Part shown: piece after piece, positions 26,519-62,795 of the stretch
How positions within the stretch are numbered: position 1 is the first letter of the stretch
How the letters are laid out: every line of letters begins with the position of its first letter
DNA from: Chrysomallon squamiferum
Taxonomy: Eukaryota > Mollusca > Gastropoda > Neomphalida > Peltospiridae
Direction of reading: 5' to 3'
Length of the DNA stretch: 64,000 bases
NCBI GenBank assembly: GCA_012295275.1
Contig: CM022674.1
Span: 990,611-1,054,610, forward strand
Program-made: the position numbers and the translations under genes
The notes under the pieces: generated by a model
What the model was told of the DNA's origin: nothing
Database searches by the model: none
Seen by the model: only the letters and a program-made list of their open reading frames with translations

Positions 26519-26595
<77 letters not shown>
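26519..26595. repeat. (CT)n at the deletion junction in unit B
   Basis: About 77 bp of CT. It corresponds to the array at 15,172-15,294, and is where the deletion of the PAN half-exon and exon 2 ends. Confidence 0.9.
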
Positions 26596-26598
<3 letters not shown>

Positions 26599-27269
26599 TC
26601 AACAACAACAACAACAGCAAGAAAAAATTAGATTTTTAAATGCAGTTTTTCGCTTTATTCAGTATTTCATTTTAAAAAGAAAACAAGAACTAGCATAAGA
26701 TGCTAGATGTACATTCTCTGTAAAAGATAAAACAAAATAAAATAAATAAATAAATCAAAGTATATATATATATATATATACATACTGTTCATGTTGATGT
26801 TTTGTTAAAAGAATTTGTGTGAAAATTTCTCTATCTGCAATCAATCTGAATATGTGTGTGTGTGTGTGTGCGTGCGTGCATATTTACATATGTAAATTTC
26901 AAGTTAGTGTATTTGTGTGTTTGTATGTGTGTATATATGTATGTTATATTGAATGTATTTGCATGATCACAAGAAATAAATGAAACTAAGAATATAGAAC
27001 TAAGAGGTAAATGAATGAAAGAATGAATGAATGAATAAATAAAACAAAATATCAGAAGAAGAAACAAACCTGCACCTTCCTTTGCTATGTGGGTGTCACA
27101 AACACGAAATTTAATTTAGTTTTTCTGTGTCTGAGATGAAAATCAAACTTCGACGTAAAGGTCTTTGACTCCCTTTCGGTAACGTAAGTTTTGTTATTAG
27201 ATTACCTTCGCAATCGATGATTTGAATTTCCCTGCAAAAATAAAAGCAACAAAAGAAGTAGCAGTATTA

Positions 27270-27748
27270 GTAGAGGTAGTAGTAGCTGTTGTGCAAAACG
27301 TCAAGTCATTGTGACGTCAAAAAGGATTCTAGTGACGTCACTGAGAAACTGGTCTGATCAAAATTGAAATCAGCGTAGTAATTTTAGTAGTACTACTAGC
27401 AGTAATGGAAGAAACAGTAAAAGTAACATTAGCAGCAGTAATAACGACAGTGGTAATTGTAGCAACAGCTTCAGCAGTTGCATTAATGGGAGAACAGTTG
27501 ATAGCTATTGAAATTTTAAAATGAGTAGAAGAAGTAATAGCAGTAGTAGCAGCAGCAGCAGCAGTAGTAGTGGTAGTAGTAATAGTAGTAGTAGTAGTAG
27601 TAGTAGTAATAGTATGCGCAAGTATAACTCAGAAACAGTAGTAATAGCAGCAGTGACAGTAACATATATAGTTGATACATCGTGTTTTTTGTTTTACTAT
27701 TTTGTTTTGTTTTTCTCATTTCATTGAAACAAAGTAAAATCAAATCAC
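27270..27748. other. Junction between unit B and inverted unit P3
   Basis: Holds (AGC/AGT)n at about 27,534-27,612. On the - strand, TTTCTCAGTGACGTCACTAG near 27,322-27,341 resembles intron 5 sequence of P4 near 36,510. This is therefore the remaining part of P3 intron 5; exon 6 of P3 is absent. Confidence 0.5.
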
Positions 27749-27957
27749 CTTGCCATGCTGTTGGTTGTGTACATTACTCCGTTCCATGGGAAGATAGTCA
27801 TTTCCTGCAGAAAATTTTTTCTTGTTTACTGGGATTTCAACGCGATCTTCACCCCACACATTTTCCGATATCAGCAGCGAAGAATTCTCATTTATCCAGA
27901 TTAGTCTGTGATCTGATGATAATAATTAAAACAAGAACCTTTTTAAAAATAAATTTA

Positions 27958-28082
<125 letters not shown>

Positions 28083-29511
28083 CATATATATATATATCTC
28101 TCTCTTCTTCTGTATTTCTCATTTTATCTGCTCTTCCACTATCTGGCTAAAACATTTTTATCAATATTATTTCATCTTTTATTAATTATTATTATTATGT
28201 ATTAATATTAATTTATTTATTTGTTACATAGTTAGGTAGTTAATTAGTGTCTTAGTTAGAAAGGTAGATAGACGGATTGTTGGCTCGTAAACTGAAATTA
28301 ATTTTCAGCACAAAAAGGAAAGAAGAGAGGTACATATTGCATCAAAGCAGAACTGATATCCTTTTTCAAAGCCAGGAACTGTCTGCGTTGTTTTGCTGTC
28401 ATAGTCAATACGTATAACACCTGTCTGGAAAATCTCAGAAAAGATGAGCCTGTCACATAAATAGATAAAAAGAAATAATAAAAATAATTATGATAAACCC
28501 ATTGAATCGATTTTAATAATTTATTTTTATATCAGTGATCGCTTTAGTGGTAGGTCTTGGCTTAATTCAAACACAGATAACGTGTCATGTTGAAATCACG
28601 AATTTCTAGGAATGAAGACTAAGAAAGAGGAGAACACCTATAACAACAAAAACAACAGTAAGAAGAACAGCAACGGCAACAGCATCACCAACAAACACTA
28701 CTACTCATCATACACAATTACTATTACTACCATACTATTAAATACTAAAATTATGAACTCTATAACATTGTCATACCACTACAAATGTGTGCTACTACAA
28801 TTACAACGACAATTAGTGCCACTACTACTACTGCCATTACAACAACTACTACGACTATTACTAGCTTCTACTATTATTACGACAACAACTAATACTACTA
28901 CTGTTACTGATACCACAACTACTACTACTACTTCATCTAGCTCATTTCTGGGTCAAGGTACAGACGCATGAAAATGGCTCCGTTTTGTGTTAGAACCTTT
29001 GTCTGTTTCAGACTTTGAAGGTCAATGAACTCTATAACATTGTCATAGCAGTAATAGAGTCGGCGATTTTTGCTATCCAACGCTATATCATAAATGTCTG
29101 ACACGGCTGAAATTGAGTAGCCAAATTAGTAACGTAGTACTTTTAAACTAGAAATTAATCAGAATAATTAAATGAGACTTTTTTTTCAAATTAGTCAAAT
29201 TGTAGCAGCATAAGGACTTAAAAGAGAAACTGATAACATGAAGTGGAAATTCTGAAATAAGTGTTAAAGAGATAAAGAGAGAGAGAGTAAAAAAAATTGA
29301 AAGTGAGGTAGTCACAATCCTGAAAAGTATATTAGAAAAAAATGTACAACGTGAGGGATAGTCAGGTAGCTTGCTAAACACGTACATTTACATACAGGCA
29401 TTCAGATACAGATACCCAGATACACAGACACTCACACACACACATACACATATATATATATATATATATATATAAGCGTTAAAGGAAATATCTATAGTTT
29501 CTGAACATTTC

Positions 29512-29640
29512 CCTGGACTGGACGTTGTGGGGCCACAATTGGTCCTGACTGAAGGAAAACCTGAGCAAGCAGAAAAACGAGGATTTGTAGAAAGAGCAAA
29601 CTCTGACATTAAGAATCTTCATCTTTGTTAGTTAGAAGAC
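29512..29640 (+). mobile_element. Fragment of a transposon integrase
   Basis: On the + strand, an open stretch reads GLDVVGPQLVLTEGKPEQA, then KRGFVERANSDIKNL, then a stop. The arrangement xGKPxxxxxxGxVERANxDIKxxL is the end of the DDE integrase core common in metazoan LTR or Ginger-like elements. Only about 130 bp remain. It lies in intron 2 of P3 on the opposite strand and is flanked by an AT repeat. Confidence 0.45.
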
Positions 29641-29686
29641 AGCAATGTATCTATCTCTTTATCTGTCGTTCTATCTAACTATCTAG

Positions 29687-29689
<3 letters not shown>

Positions 29690-29782
<93 letters not shown>
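29690..29782. repeat. (AG)n next to the P3 exon 2 donor
   Basis: On the sense (-) strand of P3 this is (CT)n starting about 8 bases after the exon 2 donor, the same position as in P1, P4 and P5. (GATA)n follows exon 1 at 30,197-30,247. Confidence 0.95.
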
Positions 29783-29784
<2 letters not shown>

Positions 29785-30198
29785 CTTACCAGTACAAATC
29801 AGTTTTTTGTTATTTCCCAAAAGACTTGATGACCAGATCTTTTTTCTTGTCTATCGAACCAGAAAATTCTTTGCGTGTTCATGTCCCAATGGACTTGAGA
29901 CATCGCATCACGAAGTTCAAAAGTTTCCCAAGAGTGGTTTTCAGTGTCGTATAGGTGCAATGCCTTGCTCGAATCCTCGTAAACGAGCGCTAACCAGGTT
30001 GATAATCTCTCTGCAGTAATTATGAAATTACATCATCATCAACAACAACAACAAAACACAATGATAACAATAATAATAATAACTGCTGCAGTTATTGCTA
30101 TCGCCTTATTACAGTGATTATGAAGTTGACGTACCTACTTTTGTGGTTAAGAATTAAATAAGAATAGAATATATAGACAGATAGATTGACAGACAGAC

Positions 30199-30247
<49 letters not shown>

Positions 30248-31188
30248 TTTACGTTGATGTTTGTAGTAACTAGAAATGTTACTCAGTACTGGCGCATTGC
30301 AGCCTCCAGTGACAGCTTCACTGTAAAGAAAACATTTGGCAGACGACTTTTCAAACCTAAACGTCTTGCATCTGGGTTCAAGGTCACACTGCGCGGCACA
30401 CATCAATTTACTCCTAGCTTTGTTGTCAGATATCAGATATCTTTCAGAAACCGTGATTCCAGTTAAATTGTTGTTTTTGGTCATTTTGAACTCACGGAAT
30501 CACTGTTTACAGAAACTGAAGCGTCTGTTATCAAGTTGTCAAGTAGGGATGTTGTTATCAGTAGAAACAAGAGAAAAAACGATCCAGATATTCTGAACAC
30601 CTTCATCTTGTCTGTCGCGAAAAAAGTTTCCTTGTTATATTTAAAACTTCTTTTTTATGCTTTTTTTTAATTTACTTTCTCTTTAAATATTCATATATAC
30701 TTCTTTTCTTAGCAGTAATACAATACTGGTAATAAAGATCAAAATTCTGTTATCAGTTTATTTAATTATTTAATAGTCTTGTTTAGAGGACTGTTTATGT
30801 CAGCTAACAAAATCTACGATGTTCACGTGATAACCTGATATTTCTTTCCTATCTGCTGGTTGTCAGTTTTGACTTTCTCATACATCAGACTTGTTTTATG
30901 TCCTGATCGATTCCAGATATCGTCTTCTTCTAGCGTAGTTCAAATACTTTGTTCACCACTTATTCTAAAATGAGAAGGAATTATAAAAATACACAATTTC
31001 TGCTTGTTCTGTATCAAATCTTTGTCACTGTGGTCAGCTGAGAGATCACAATAGATTGTTTACTGGGATGAAATAATATCATAATTATCAAATTAATTAT
31101 TATATTCTATCCGAAAAGTTAAAACTGGTTTTGGTAAACGATGTCATTGTAGGGCCTGTGATATTGTCAATTAATTCCCATTCTAAAC

Positions 31189-31297
<109 letters not shown>

Positions 31298-31489
31298 ATT
31301 ATTTTCTTTCTTTTTTTGTGTATTATTATTCTTGTTCTTATTCGTATTTTCATTTGTGAGTGATATTTAAATATTGTTTCTTTAATGGTTAACAGGAATT
31401 CATATATCATGCTGCAAAATGACACTACATCCTTAACCAATATTTTTTGCAAATCATTCTAGATTTCACAGAAATGATACTTCAAAAAT

Positions 31490-31960
31490 AAACCTCACAG
31501 TTCCAGAGAAAATATTGCAACATATGCCAAGATTTTAGTTGAAGAATTAAGCCTTGTTTCCAATTCCCATTTTTCTAATGAAAATGTTGGTTAATTTATG
31601 TACTTATGCTAATCTGCAAAATATACAAATCTAAATATTATGTGGGAAAATACTCGAATTCTAGGAAAAGAAACAGTTGTTTCATACTGTCCTTGTCAGT
31701 TTAAATTCTTTACATAACTAACGTTTTTGTTTCGTGCTATTTTATGCTGTTCTACTGCAATCGATGAATAATTTCATGAAGGAGGCTGTGTGTTGAGAGG
31801 CCAGTTCAAATCTCAGAACCCACAAGGGCCGCAAATAGGGCTCAGTTAATTTCGTTATGAAAAGTGGAAGTATTAACGTTAATGAATTTGTTATACGGTA
31901 ATATTTCCAGTTTAAACTTACTGGGTAAATTTGAAAATAAAACATCGCCTCTAAATTGTT
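31490..31960 (+). repeat. Third, degraded copy of the GST 3'-flanking sequence
   Basis: AACATATGCCAAGATTTTAG through TTTAAACTTACTGGGTAAAT matches 12,530-12,840 downstream of GST-A in order and orientation, but no GST exon precedes it. A non-homologous block of about 125 bp (about 31,757-31,884) interrupts it and contains CAGTTCAAATCTCAG, which resembles a tRNA-type B box. Confidence 0.65.
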
Positions 31961-32425
31961 TTAGTTTTTTCTGAAAATTGATGTCAAAGAACAGCGGGTC
32001 AAGCAGGAATTGTGTATTTTAATAATTCCTTCTCATCTTAGAATAAGTAGTGAACAAAATATTTGAACTATGGTGGAATAAGACGACACCTGCAATCGAT
32101 CTGGACATAAAACAAGGATGATGTATGAGAAAGTCAAAACTGACAACCAGCAGATAGGAAAGGTATGTCAGGTATTCAGGAGCTCAGCATCCTAGATTCT
32201 GTTACCTGATAGATATAGTCTGCTACACACAACCTGATTTTGTTCAACCAAATCTATTCAGAATCGGTACTCAGAATCTATCATCGTTTATTTGCTTATG
32301 TAATATTACCCAGCATTTTCTACTTAGCAAATCACCGTGTATTTTTTATCTTCAACAGAAACATCGCCACTTCTAGAACACTCGATCCGTCTTTTAAATG
32401 CACCGTAATAAATAATTAAATAAAC

Positions 32426-32432
32426 TGATAAG
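32426..32432 (+). promoter_or_regulatory. Conserved GATA-type site upstream of P4
   Basis: TGATAAG within AATAATTAAATAAACTGATAAG, 123 bases before the start codon. The same block precedes P1 (TGATAAC, 13,569), P2 (25,520), P3, P6 (62,171) and P7 (63,540), and occurs inverted without a gene near 44,655. It fits the WGATAR consensus. P5 lacks this block. Confidence 0.4.
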
Positions 32433-32554
32433 AAAATCAGATACATTTTTAATCTTTATTACCAGTATTTTATTTCTGCTAGCTAAATACATACATACAT
32501 AAGAAAAACAGACGTTTTAAATGTAAGAAGCAGTCCTTTATCACGAGAGACAAG

Positions 32555-37283
<4,729 letters not shown>

Positions 37284-37698
37284 CTGCTCGCTGCTCGTTC
37301 AGTTGCACGGATGTTCAGGATTTATTTATTGATTTACTAGCTTATTGATTTATTTATTCATTCATTTTATTTTATTTATTTATTTTTTTATTTTTTTATT
37401 TGTGACCCGTCAGAGGCATCTGACGGGGTTTGTGAGGTTGTGATTATACTTTGTCCTCCTGCGCCGGTGCGTTCAGGAATACTGTCGATGTGCAGAGTCT
37501 ACTCAGACGTACATATAAGTCACAGAATATTGAAAATCCTAAATTACATACCTACATACATACATACATACATACATACCTTACATAAAACAGAGAAAAT
37601 TCAAAATCTTAAACTACATACATACATACATTACAGAAAAGAAAAGAACATACACAGAACAGTTTTTAATAATCATAATAATAATAATAATAATAATA

Positions 37699-37779
<81 letters not shown>

Positions 37780-38001
37780 GCTGTTTCTGTTGCTTTTGTT
37801 GTTGTTGTTGTGGGTGGTGGTGGTGGCGTTGTTATTGTTATAATTATCTTATTCTATTTTATTTTATTTGTTTATTTATTTATTTGTTTATTTAATCATT
37901 CATTCATTCATTTTTGTTTGTTATTCTTTATTTTTCATTTCTTTCTTTCAGAGTGACTACATCTGCTTTATTTTATAGTAGTTCTGGTTTTCTTGTAAAA
38001 G

Positions 38002-38007
38002 AATAAA
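38002..38007 (+). terminator. Poly(A) signal of P4
   Basis: AATAAACAG followed by an A-rich segment. The homologous AATAAACAGG follows P5 at 44,459. It lies about 720 bases after the stop, with (CATA)n, (ATT)n and TTTA repeats in the 3' UTR. Confidence 0.4.
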
Positions 38008-38009
38008 CA

Positions 38010-38397
38010 GAGAAACTATATTTAAGAATTGAATTTTGTTGTTGTTGATGTTGTTGCTGTTTAGTCTTCAAAGGAGGGAAAAGAGAAAGAGACAGTGAAC
38101 AGAGAGAACTACTGAGTGAATGAACAAACGAGAAAGAGAAAGATAAACAAATAAAATAATTATCATCATCATTACTATTAATATTTTTACTATCCTATTC
38201 ATCATGATGGTCGTCATCATCATCATTTTATCTTTGATCTCATTATTGTAATTATAATATTCATTATTATGCCCAACCTTAACTTTATTAAGGTGATGAT
38301 GATGATGATGATGATGATGTTCGTAAAACTAAATGAGTAGACACTAGACCGCTCAGTTTCCATTAATAGTTGACACTCACAAACTCACATACACACA

Positions 38398-38433
<36 letters not shown>

Positions 38434-38444
38434 CACACACACAA

Positions 38445-38482
<38 letters not shown>

Positions 38483-39764
38483 AAACACACTTTACCATAG
38501 TTTGACATCACTGCAGTTGAGTAGAACTGTCACTCGTCTGATGAGGTCACGTGGGATACGAAGCTCTTCTCTCTGAACGAAGACCTCAGTCATTCTTCTT
38601 TGGTTGACTGGACGTTGTGGATGTAGTCAAACACGACATCCCATCACGTCACACAGAGGTTTCTATTACACACGTCTCTGAGCACGCAGGCCACGGCAAC
38701 ACGTTGACGTTGTTGGTTCTAAGGAAGTTTTGTCCAGTTCCGACTGTATGGACTGATCCTGTTCTCTGATAAATGATGTCACATGACTCTTGCAGAAGAA
38801 ATGAAAGGATACGGAACGTCATCGAAGGTAATCTGTCGAGTTTCTGTTAAAGGTGACCAGTGGTGAGTCCTATCCTGCCCTCAGACCCCTCCCCACAGCA
38901 GCACACGCCCTCCACCATAAAGCACCATAACGAGTTGCCGTTCGTTTTCTCCTTTTCTGTCGACCACGTCGCTGTCGACGTTACAACGTCAGCGCTGAAC
39001 TCACTCGTGTGTTTAGTCACTGTGGGTCAGTGTCGTGTTTTTTAAATAGTTTTTTTGTTTGTTTTCAGAGTATGTATAGCTGCGGCGGTTAACGACGCAC
39101 GTCGTCCCTTTGCGCATGCCTCGTCACGTGATCAGACATCATTTCCGGCACACACTATTGTCCTGTTTTGTCTTGTATAGATTAAGTTTGTTGAATTTCA
39201 ATTTAACATCGCTGAAGTTTCTTTTAGACGTGAATGTGTCTGTCTCTGTTCTGTATGTCTTTCCCTGTGTCTGTGTGTCTGTGTGTACTTGTGTGTGTGT
39301 GTGTCTGTCTGTGTCTGTGTGTGTGCGTGTGTTTACCATATATATATCAGCAAAAGAGTGTTAACAAACATTATTGTAAAAACCGATAAGACGACATTTC
39401 TCATATTTTATTTATTTTTGTCTTCAGAATTTAATCTTAATATGTATAATCTTACCTCACTGGTTACGTAGACACATGCAGTCACATAATTCGATTTAAT
39501 TGTGGATTAATTTTTAATAATCGGCATTTTCGTTCTCTAGTCTCTTTCTCTTTTCCTTAAAACTCATTAATAATATCCGGATTTAACTAAGGGAGATAAC
39601 CCATTTGTTTTCCACTTTTACTGATGAAGCTGGTTTATTTATTTATGTTTGTGACGAAAGAATCGTTTAAAATTTCAGGTACTTATATTTTATTAATATT
39701 ATCTAAAAAGAGACGAATAAAAAGAAAAATTTAAAACTAAAACGAGGCAGTTGCTTCGACCGAC
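38010..39764. other. Spacer between P4 and P5
   Basis: Contains (GAT)n near 38,294, (CA)n at about 38,386-38,480 and GC-richer unique sequence (38,480-39,020) without a recognisable gene. 38,330-38,385 matches, in forward orientation, what is found inverted at about 14,335-14,390 beside the antisense PAN fragment. 39,195-39,262 matches the inverse of 10,020-10,075 in GST-A intron 3, so it is a dispersed repeat. Confidence 0.5.
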
Positions 39765-43988
<4,224 letters not shown>

Positions 43989-44046
43989 ATTTTCATACTT
44001 GTGACCCGACACAGAAAAACAAGTAGCACGGTTTTCCTGATATTTT

Positions 44047-44056
44047 GTTTGTTTGT

Positions 44057-44103
<47 letters not shown>

Positions 44104-44284
44104 TTCATTTGGTTACTTATTTATACTTATTATATCATTTACTTATTATGTTTACACAAACACATACTGTTTAATATTTATTTATACATATGTACACAGA
44201 AATGTACATCTATCTGTACATGTATACATACAAACAGATAAACACCAAATAGATGCTGTTGTTGTTGTTGTTGTTGTTGTTCTT

Positions 44285-44371
<87 letters not shown>

Positions 44372-44375
44372 ATGT
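44047..44375. repeat. (TTTA)n, (GTT)n, (CTT)n, (ATT)n after P5
   Basis: (TTTA)n at 44,053-44,107, then (GTT)n(CTT)n(ATT)n at 44,256-44,370, in the P5 3' UTR. Confidence 0.9.
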
Positions 44376-44579
44376 TGTTGTTGTTGTTGTTAATTCTCAT
44401 TTTCAAAGTGTGTACTTTATTTTATTTTGTACTGTTTCATATTATCTTCTGATAACAAAATAAACAGGAAAACCATATTTTAAAATTGTTCTTTGTTGTT
44501 GTCAGTGTTGTCACTGGGTTTTTTTTGGGGGGGTTTCGATGTATATAATTCTCCGTTCTGTTAATGTATATATATATAT

Positions 44580-44845
44580 ATATCGCCTACTTGTTTACGT
44601 AGCAGTAATACAATACTGGCAATAAAAATTAAAAATGTAACCGATTCTCTTATCAGTTTATTTAATTATTTATTACCCTGTACGTAGCAGACTGATTATG
44701 TCAGCTAACAAAATCTACGATGTTCACAGATATAAATTTATTTTTTCATTTACCTTCTCTTTAAATATTCATACATACATCTCGGCTGCTTGTTTGGGTA
44801 GCAGTAATACAATACAGGTAATAAAGATTAAAAATGTAACAAAAT
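44580..44845 (-). pseudogene. Two inverted remnants of PAN-family 5' flank without a gene
   Basis: On the - strand, 44,735-44,590 reads through the upstream block found before P3 (ATCTACGATG... AAATAAACTGATAAGAG... AATACTG). 44,845-44,770 repeats its promoter-proximal part (CTTTATTACCTGTATTGTATTACTGCTACC). No PAN exon follows on the left; P5's 3' UTR is there instead. They mark a former - strand PAN unit or a rearrangement breakpoint. Confidence 0.55.
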
Positions 44846-44918
44846 AATAAATATTTAGTTTAGTAAATTTTGTATTATTACAAAAGGAAAAAGAAACAAA
44901 TTCTTCAATGAATTACAA

Positions 44919-59342
<14,424 letters not shown>

Positions 59343-59398
59343 CTTTTTTTCTTTCTTTCTTTTTCTCTTAAGTGAAGCTGAAGTTAAAAAGATGTTCA

Positions 59399-59420
59399 GT
59401 TATAACATCAGTGTTATAAC
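59399..59420. promoter_or_regulatory. Paired palindromic octamers upstream of the SRCR gene
   Basis: GTTATAAC occurs at 59,399-59,406 and 59,413-59,420, each self-complementary, 14 bp apart, within 80 bases of the start codon. Could be a transcription factor site pair; the factor is not known. Confidence 0.3.
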
Positions 59421-59606
59421 TCGCGTATTTTGATGTCCGAGCAGGGTATAGGAAACAGTCAGAGTAAGCATGGCAGAAAAAAAAAAACAGAACAGAAAAA
59501 CAGATACAAGTCGAGATTGGTGTTTATTTTCGTATGGCCTGCCTACGTTTTGTTCAAAGAATAGGGCGTAGTCTATAAATATTATAATTATTAAATATAT
59601 ATATAT

Positions 59607-60689
<1,083 letters not shown>

Positions 60690-60690
<1 letters not shown>

Positions 60691-60835
60691 AAAAAAAAAA
60701 AAAAAAAAAAGTGACAGAAATAAATAAATAAACATATAAAAGCAGATGTTGCTATTTAAAAGCATTTTCAGTGTCAGCAAAATCTGTGGGTCTTTTTAAT
60801 CTTTTTTTTTTTCTGAGATCATAAATATATGTAAA
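60690..60835 (+). repeat. Partial duplicate of SRCR intron 1
   Basis: GCAGATG(T/C)TGCTA...TTTTCAGTGTCA...TTCTGAGATCATAAAT matches 58,862-58,965 in the same orientation with moderate divergence, so part of the SRCR 5' region was duplicated upstream. Confidence 0.65.
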
Positions 60836-60844
60836 CATAAAAAT

Positions 60845-60925
60845 CCTAGGACAATTGACCCCAGGACAACTGCCCCCCCCCGGGTCAGTTGCCCCCGGAC
60901 AAGCGCCCCCTGGACAACTTTTATG
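60845..60925. repeat. GC-rich degenerate tandem repeat (GGACAAxTGxCCCC)
   Basis: Five imperfect units built on GGACAA plus a C-run lie in otherwise AT-rich DNA, immediately left of the transposase fossil. They may be the terminal repeats of that or another DNA transposon. Confidence 0.5.
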
Positions 60926-60954
60926 TTCTCTTCTATTCCACTCAAACAGTCCAG

Positions 60955-61570
60955 GACGTGTCATTTTTTACGCCGTCTGATCAGTCTCAACAAACGCAGT
61001 GAAGCTTCTTGGTATTTTCGACGAAGTGGTTGTTGTGCTACCCCCCGTCAATCATCTCGTTTATTTCCGGTTCATTCAGTGCTTGTTCACGCTTTAACAT
61101 GTCTACAAACTTCCAGAAATTCAGATGTTTGACTGGAAGTGACGGTGCCACCCTTCCACGATGTTCTTAGTCCACACCAAATTCTTTCCCACTCGCTGGT
61201 GCTTGTTCTACATTCCAGCATTGTAACGTGGATCATGTCTGCGACCAGATCTGCCACAGTGACAATAGATGAAATTGTTGTCATCAAAGTACTCCAGAAT
61301 CTGTAAATACAGAGTCATGACCATCAGTTTCAGAAGCTGCCGTTACTTCATCCACTGGAACCAATGCAATTGCAGCTGTCTGACTAATCAGTAAATCAAA
61401 CTCTTCATCAGTATTGTAACGAACTGCCAGACTAAAGAGTTGAATTTGGCTCAAAGGAAAGAAGCATCCAGTCACAGTACAGTTCAGCTGTACAGACGTG
61501 TAGCTTTCTTCATTCACACTCGTAAGAAATCTCTCCACTCTTGAGTTTCCTCTGTTGTACACGCACATAG
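60955..61570 (-). pseudogene. MULE-type transposase fossil (C-terminal part)
   Basis: On the - strand, from right to left: SLAVRYNTDEEFDLL, ALVPVDEVTAA, GVLEYFDDNNF, a basic stretch ending RYNAGM, IVEGWHRHFQS and, in another frame, WKFVDMLKREQALNE. This order (VPVDxV, LDYFEDxxIGR, PRFxxxxWN, TNNxVEGWH, IWKFxxxLKxEQxLN) is that of the C-terminal half of MULE-like transposases found in many metazoan genomes. Stops and frameshifts separate the pieces. The catalytic N-terminal part is not seen. Confidence 0.7.
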
Positions 61571-62345
61571 TTTACGAAGGCAAGTTTTGAATTTCATCTT
61601 ATAGAATATAATATTTTTGCTACATAAAGTTTTGACTTTATATACTACTATTATTATTATTATTATTATTATTATTTTTTTTTTTTTTTTTAATTATTAA
61701 TAACAATGGGAACAAATGGACTATACCACCGGGCCAAGAAAGACGTCCTGTACCACGTCTGGTTTTAACTTTTTGTATAGAACTAAATAACACATTTGTT
61801 AACATGATATAATTTCATCCCTCTAAACAGTATATTATCTGCACTCGGCTTACCACATCGACAAAGAGTTCACAAAGAACAGCAGCAGGTCAAGCACTAA
61901 CTGTGTATTTTTATAATTCCTTGTCATTTTAGAAAAAGTAGTGAACAAAATATTTGAACTATGCTAGAATAAGACAATCTCTGTAATCGATCTGGACATA
62001 AAACAAATCTGATGTATGAGGAAGTCGAAACTGACAACCAGCACATATGAAAGGTATGTCAGATATTCAGATTTTGTTCAACCAAACGCAATTCAGAATG
62101 GATGTTACTCAGAAACGTCGCCAAAATCGATCCGCCTTTCAAACGGACCGTAATAAATAATTAAATAAACTGATAAGAAAATCAGTTAAATTTTTTATCT
62201 TTATTACCAATATTTTATTTCTGCTATCTAAATAAGAAGGCCAGACACATATATCAGGAGAGGAAAAAAAAGATAAAATAAGGGTAAAAAAAAAAAAAGG
62301 AACAATTTTAAATGTAACAAAGAAACCTTTATGGCGAGAAACAAG
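61570..62345. other. 5' flank of PAN unit P6
   Basis: (ATT)n/poly-T at 61,648-61,692. From about 61,795 the sequence matches the PAN upstream flanks before P1 and P4, including the AATAATTAAATAAACTGATAAG block (62,156-62,177). Confidence 0.6.
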
Positions 62346-62703
62346 ATGAAGGCGTTCAAAATGAGTGGATCGTTTTCTTTCTTGTTTCTACTGATAACAA
62401 CATCCCTACTTGACAACATGATAACAGACGCTTCAGTTTCTGAAAACCGTGATTCCGTGAGTTCAAAAATGACCAAAAATAACAATTTAAGTGGAATCAC
62501 GGTTTCTGAAAGATATTTGATATCTGACAACAAAGCTAGGAGTAAACTGATTTGTGCTTCGCAGTGTGACCTTGAACCCAGATGCAAGACGTTCAGGTTT
62601 GAAAAGTCGTCTGCCAAATGTTTTCTTTACAGTGAAGCTGTCACGGGAGGCTGCTGCAATGCGCCAGTACTGAGTAACATTTCTAGTTACTACACACATC
62701 AAG
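62346..62703 (+). CDS. PAN-propeller unit P6: isolated exon 1 (signal peptide and PAN domain)
   Basis: Open from MKAFKMSGSFSFLFLLITTS through the PAN domain to SSYYTHQ, ending in phase 1 at an intact donor (gtaaat). An in-frame ATG 15 bases upstream also exists but is not shared by the paralogues. A duplicated TGC adds a Cys (GGCCNAP). No exon 2 follows before the next exon 1 (P7) 975 bases on. It could be an alternative first exon spliced to exons right of the window, or an orphan fragment. Confidence 0.6.
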
Positions 62704-62759
62704 GTAAATATCTGCCTATCTCTCTCTCTGTCTGTCTCTTTGTCTGTCTGTCTACCTAC

Positions 62760-62795
<36 letters not shown>

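Noticed and set aside
62228-62702. ORFs on the - strand over PAN exon 1 copies (also near 32,479, 39,737, 63,593)
   Set aside because: Antisense shadows of the conserved PAN exon; all copies show them only because the sense strand is conserved.
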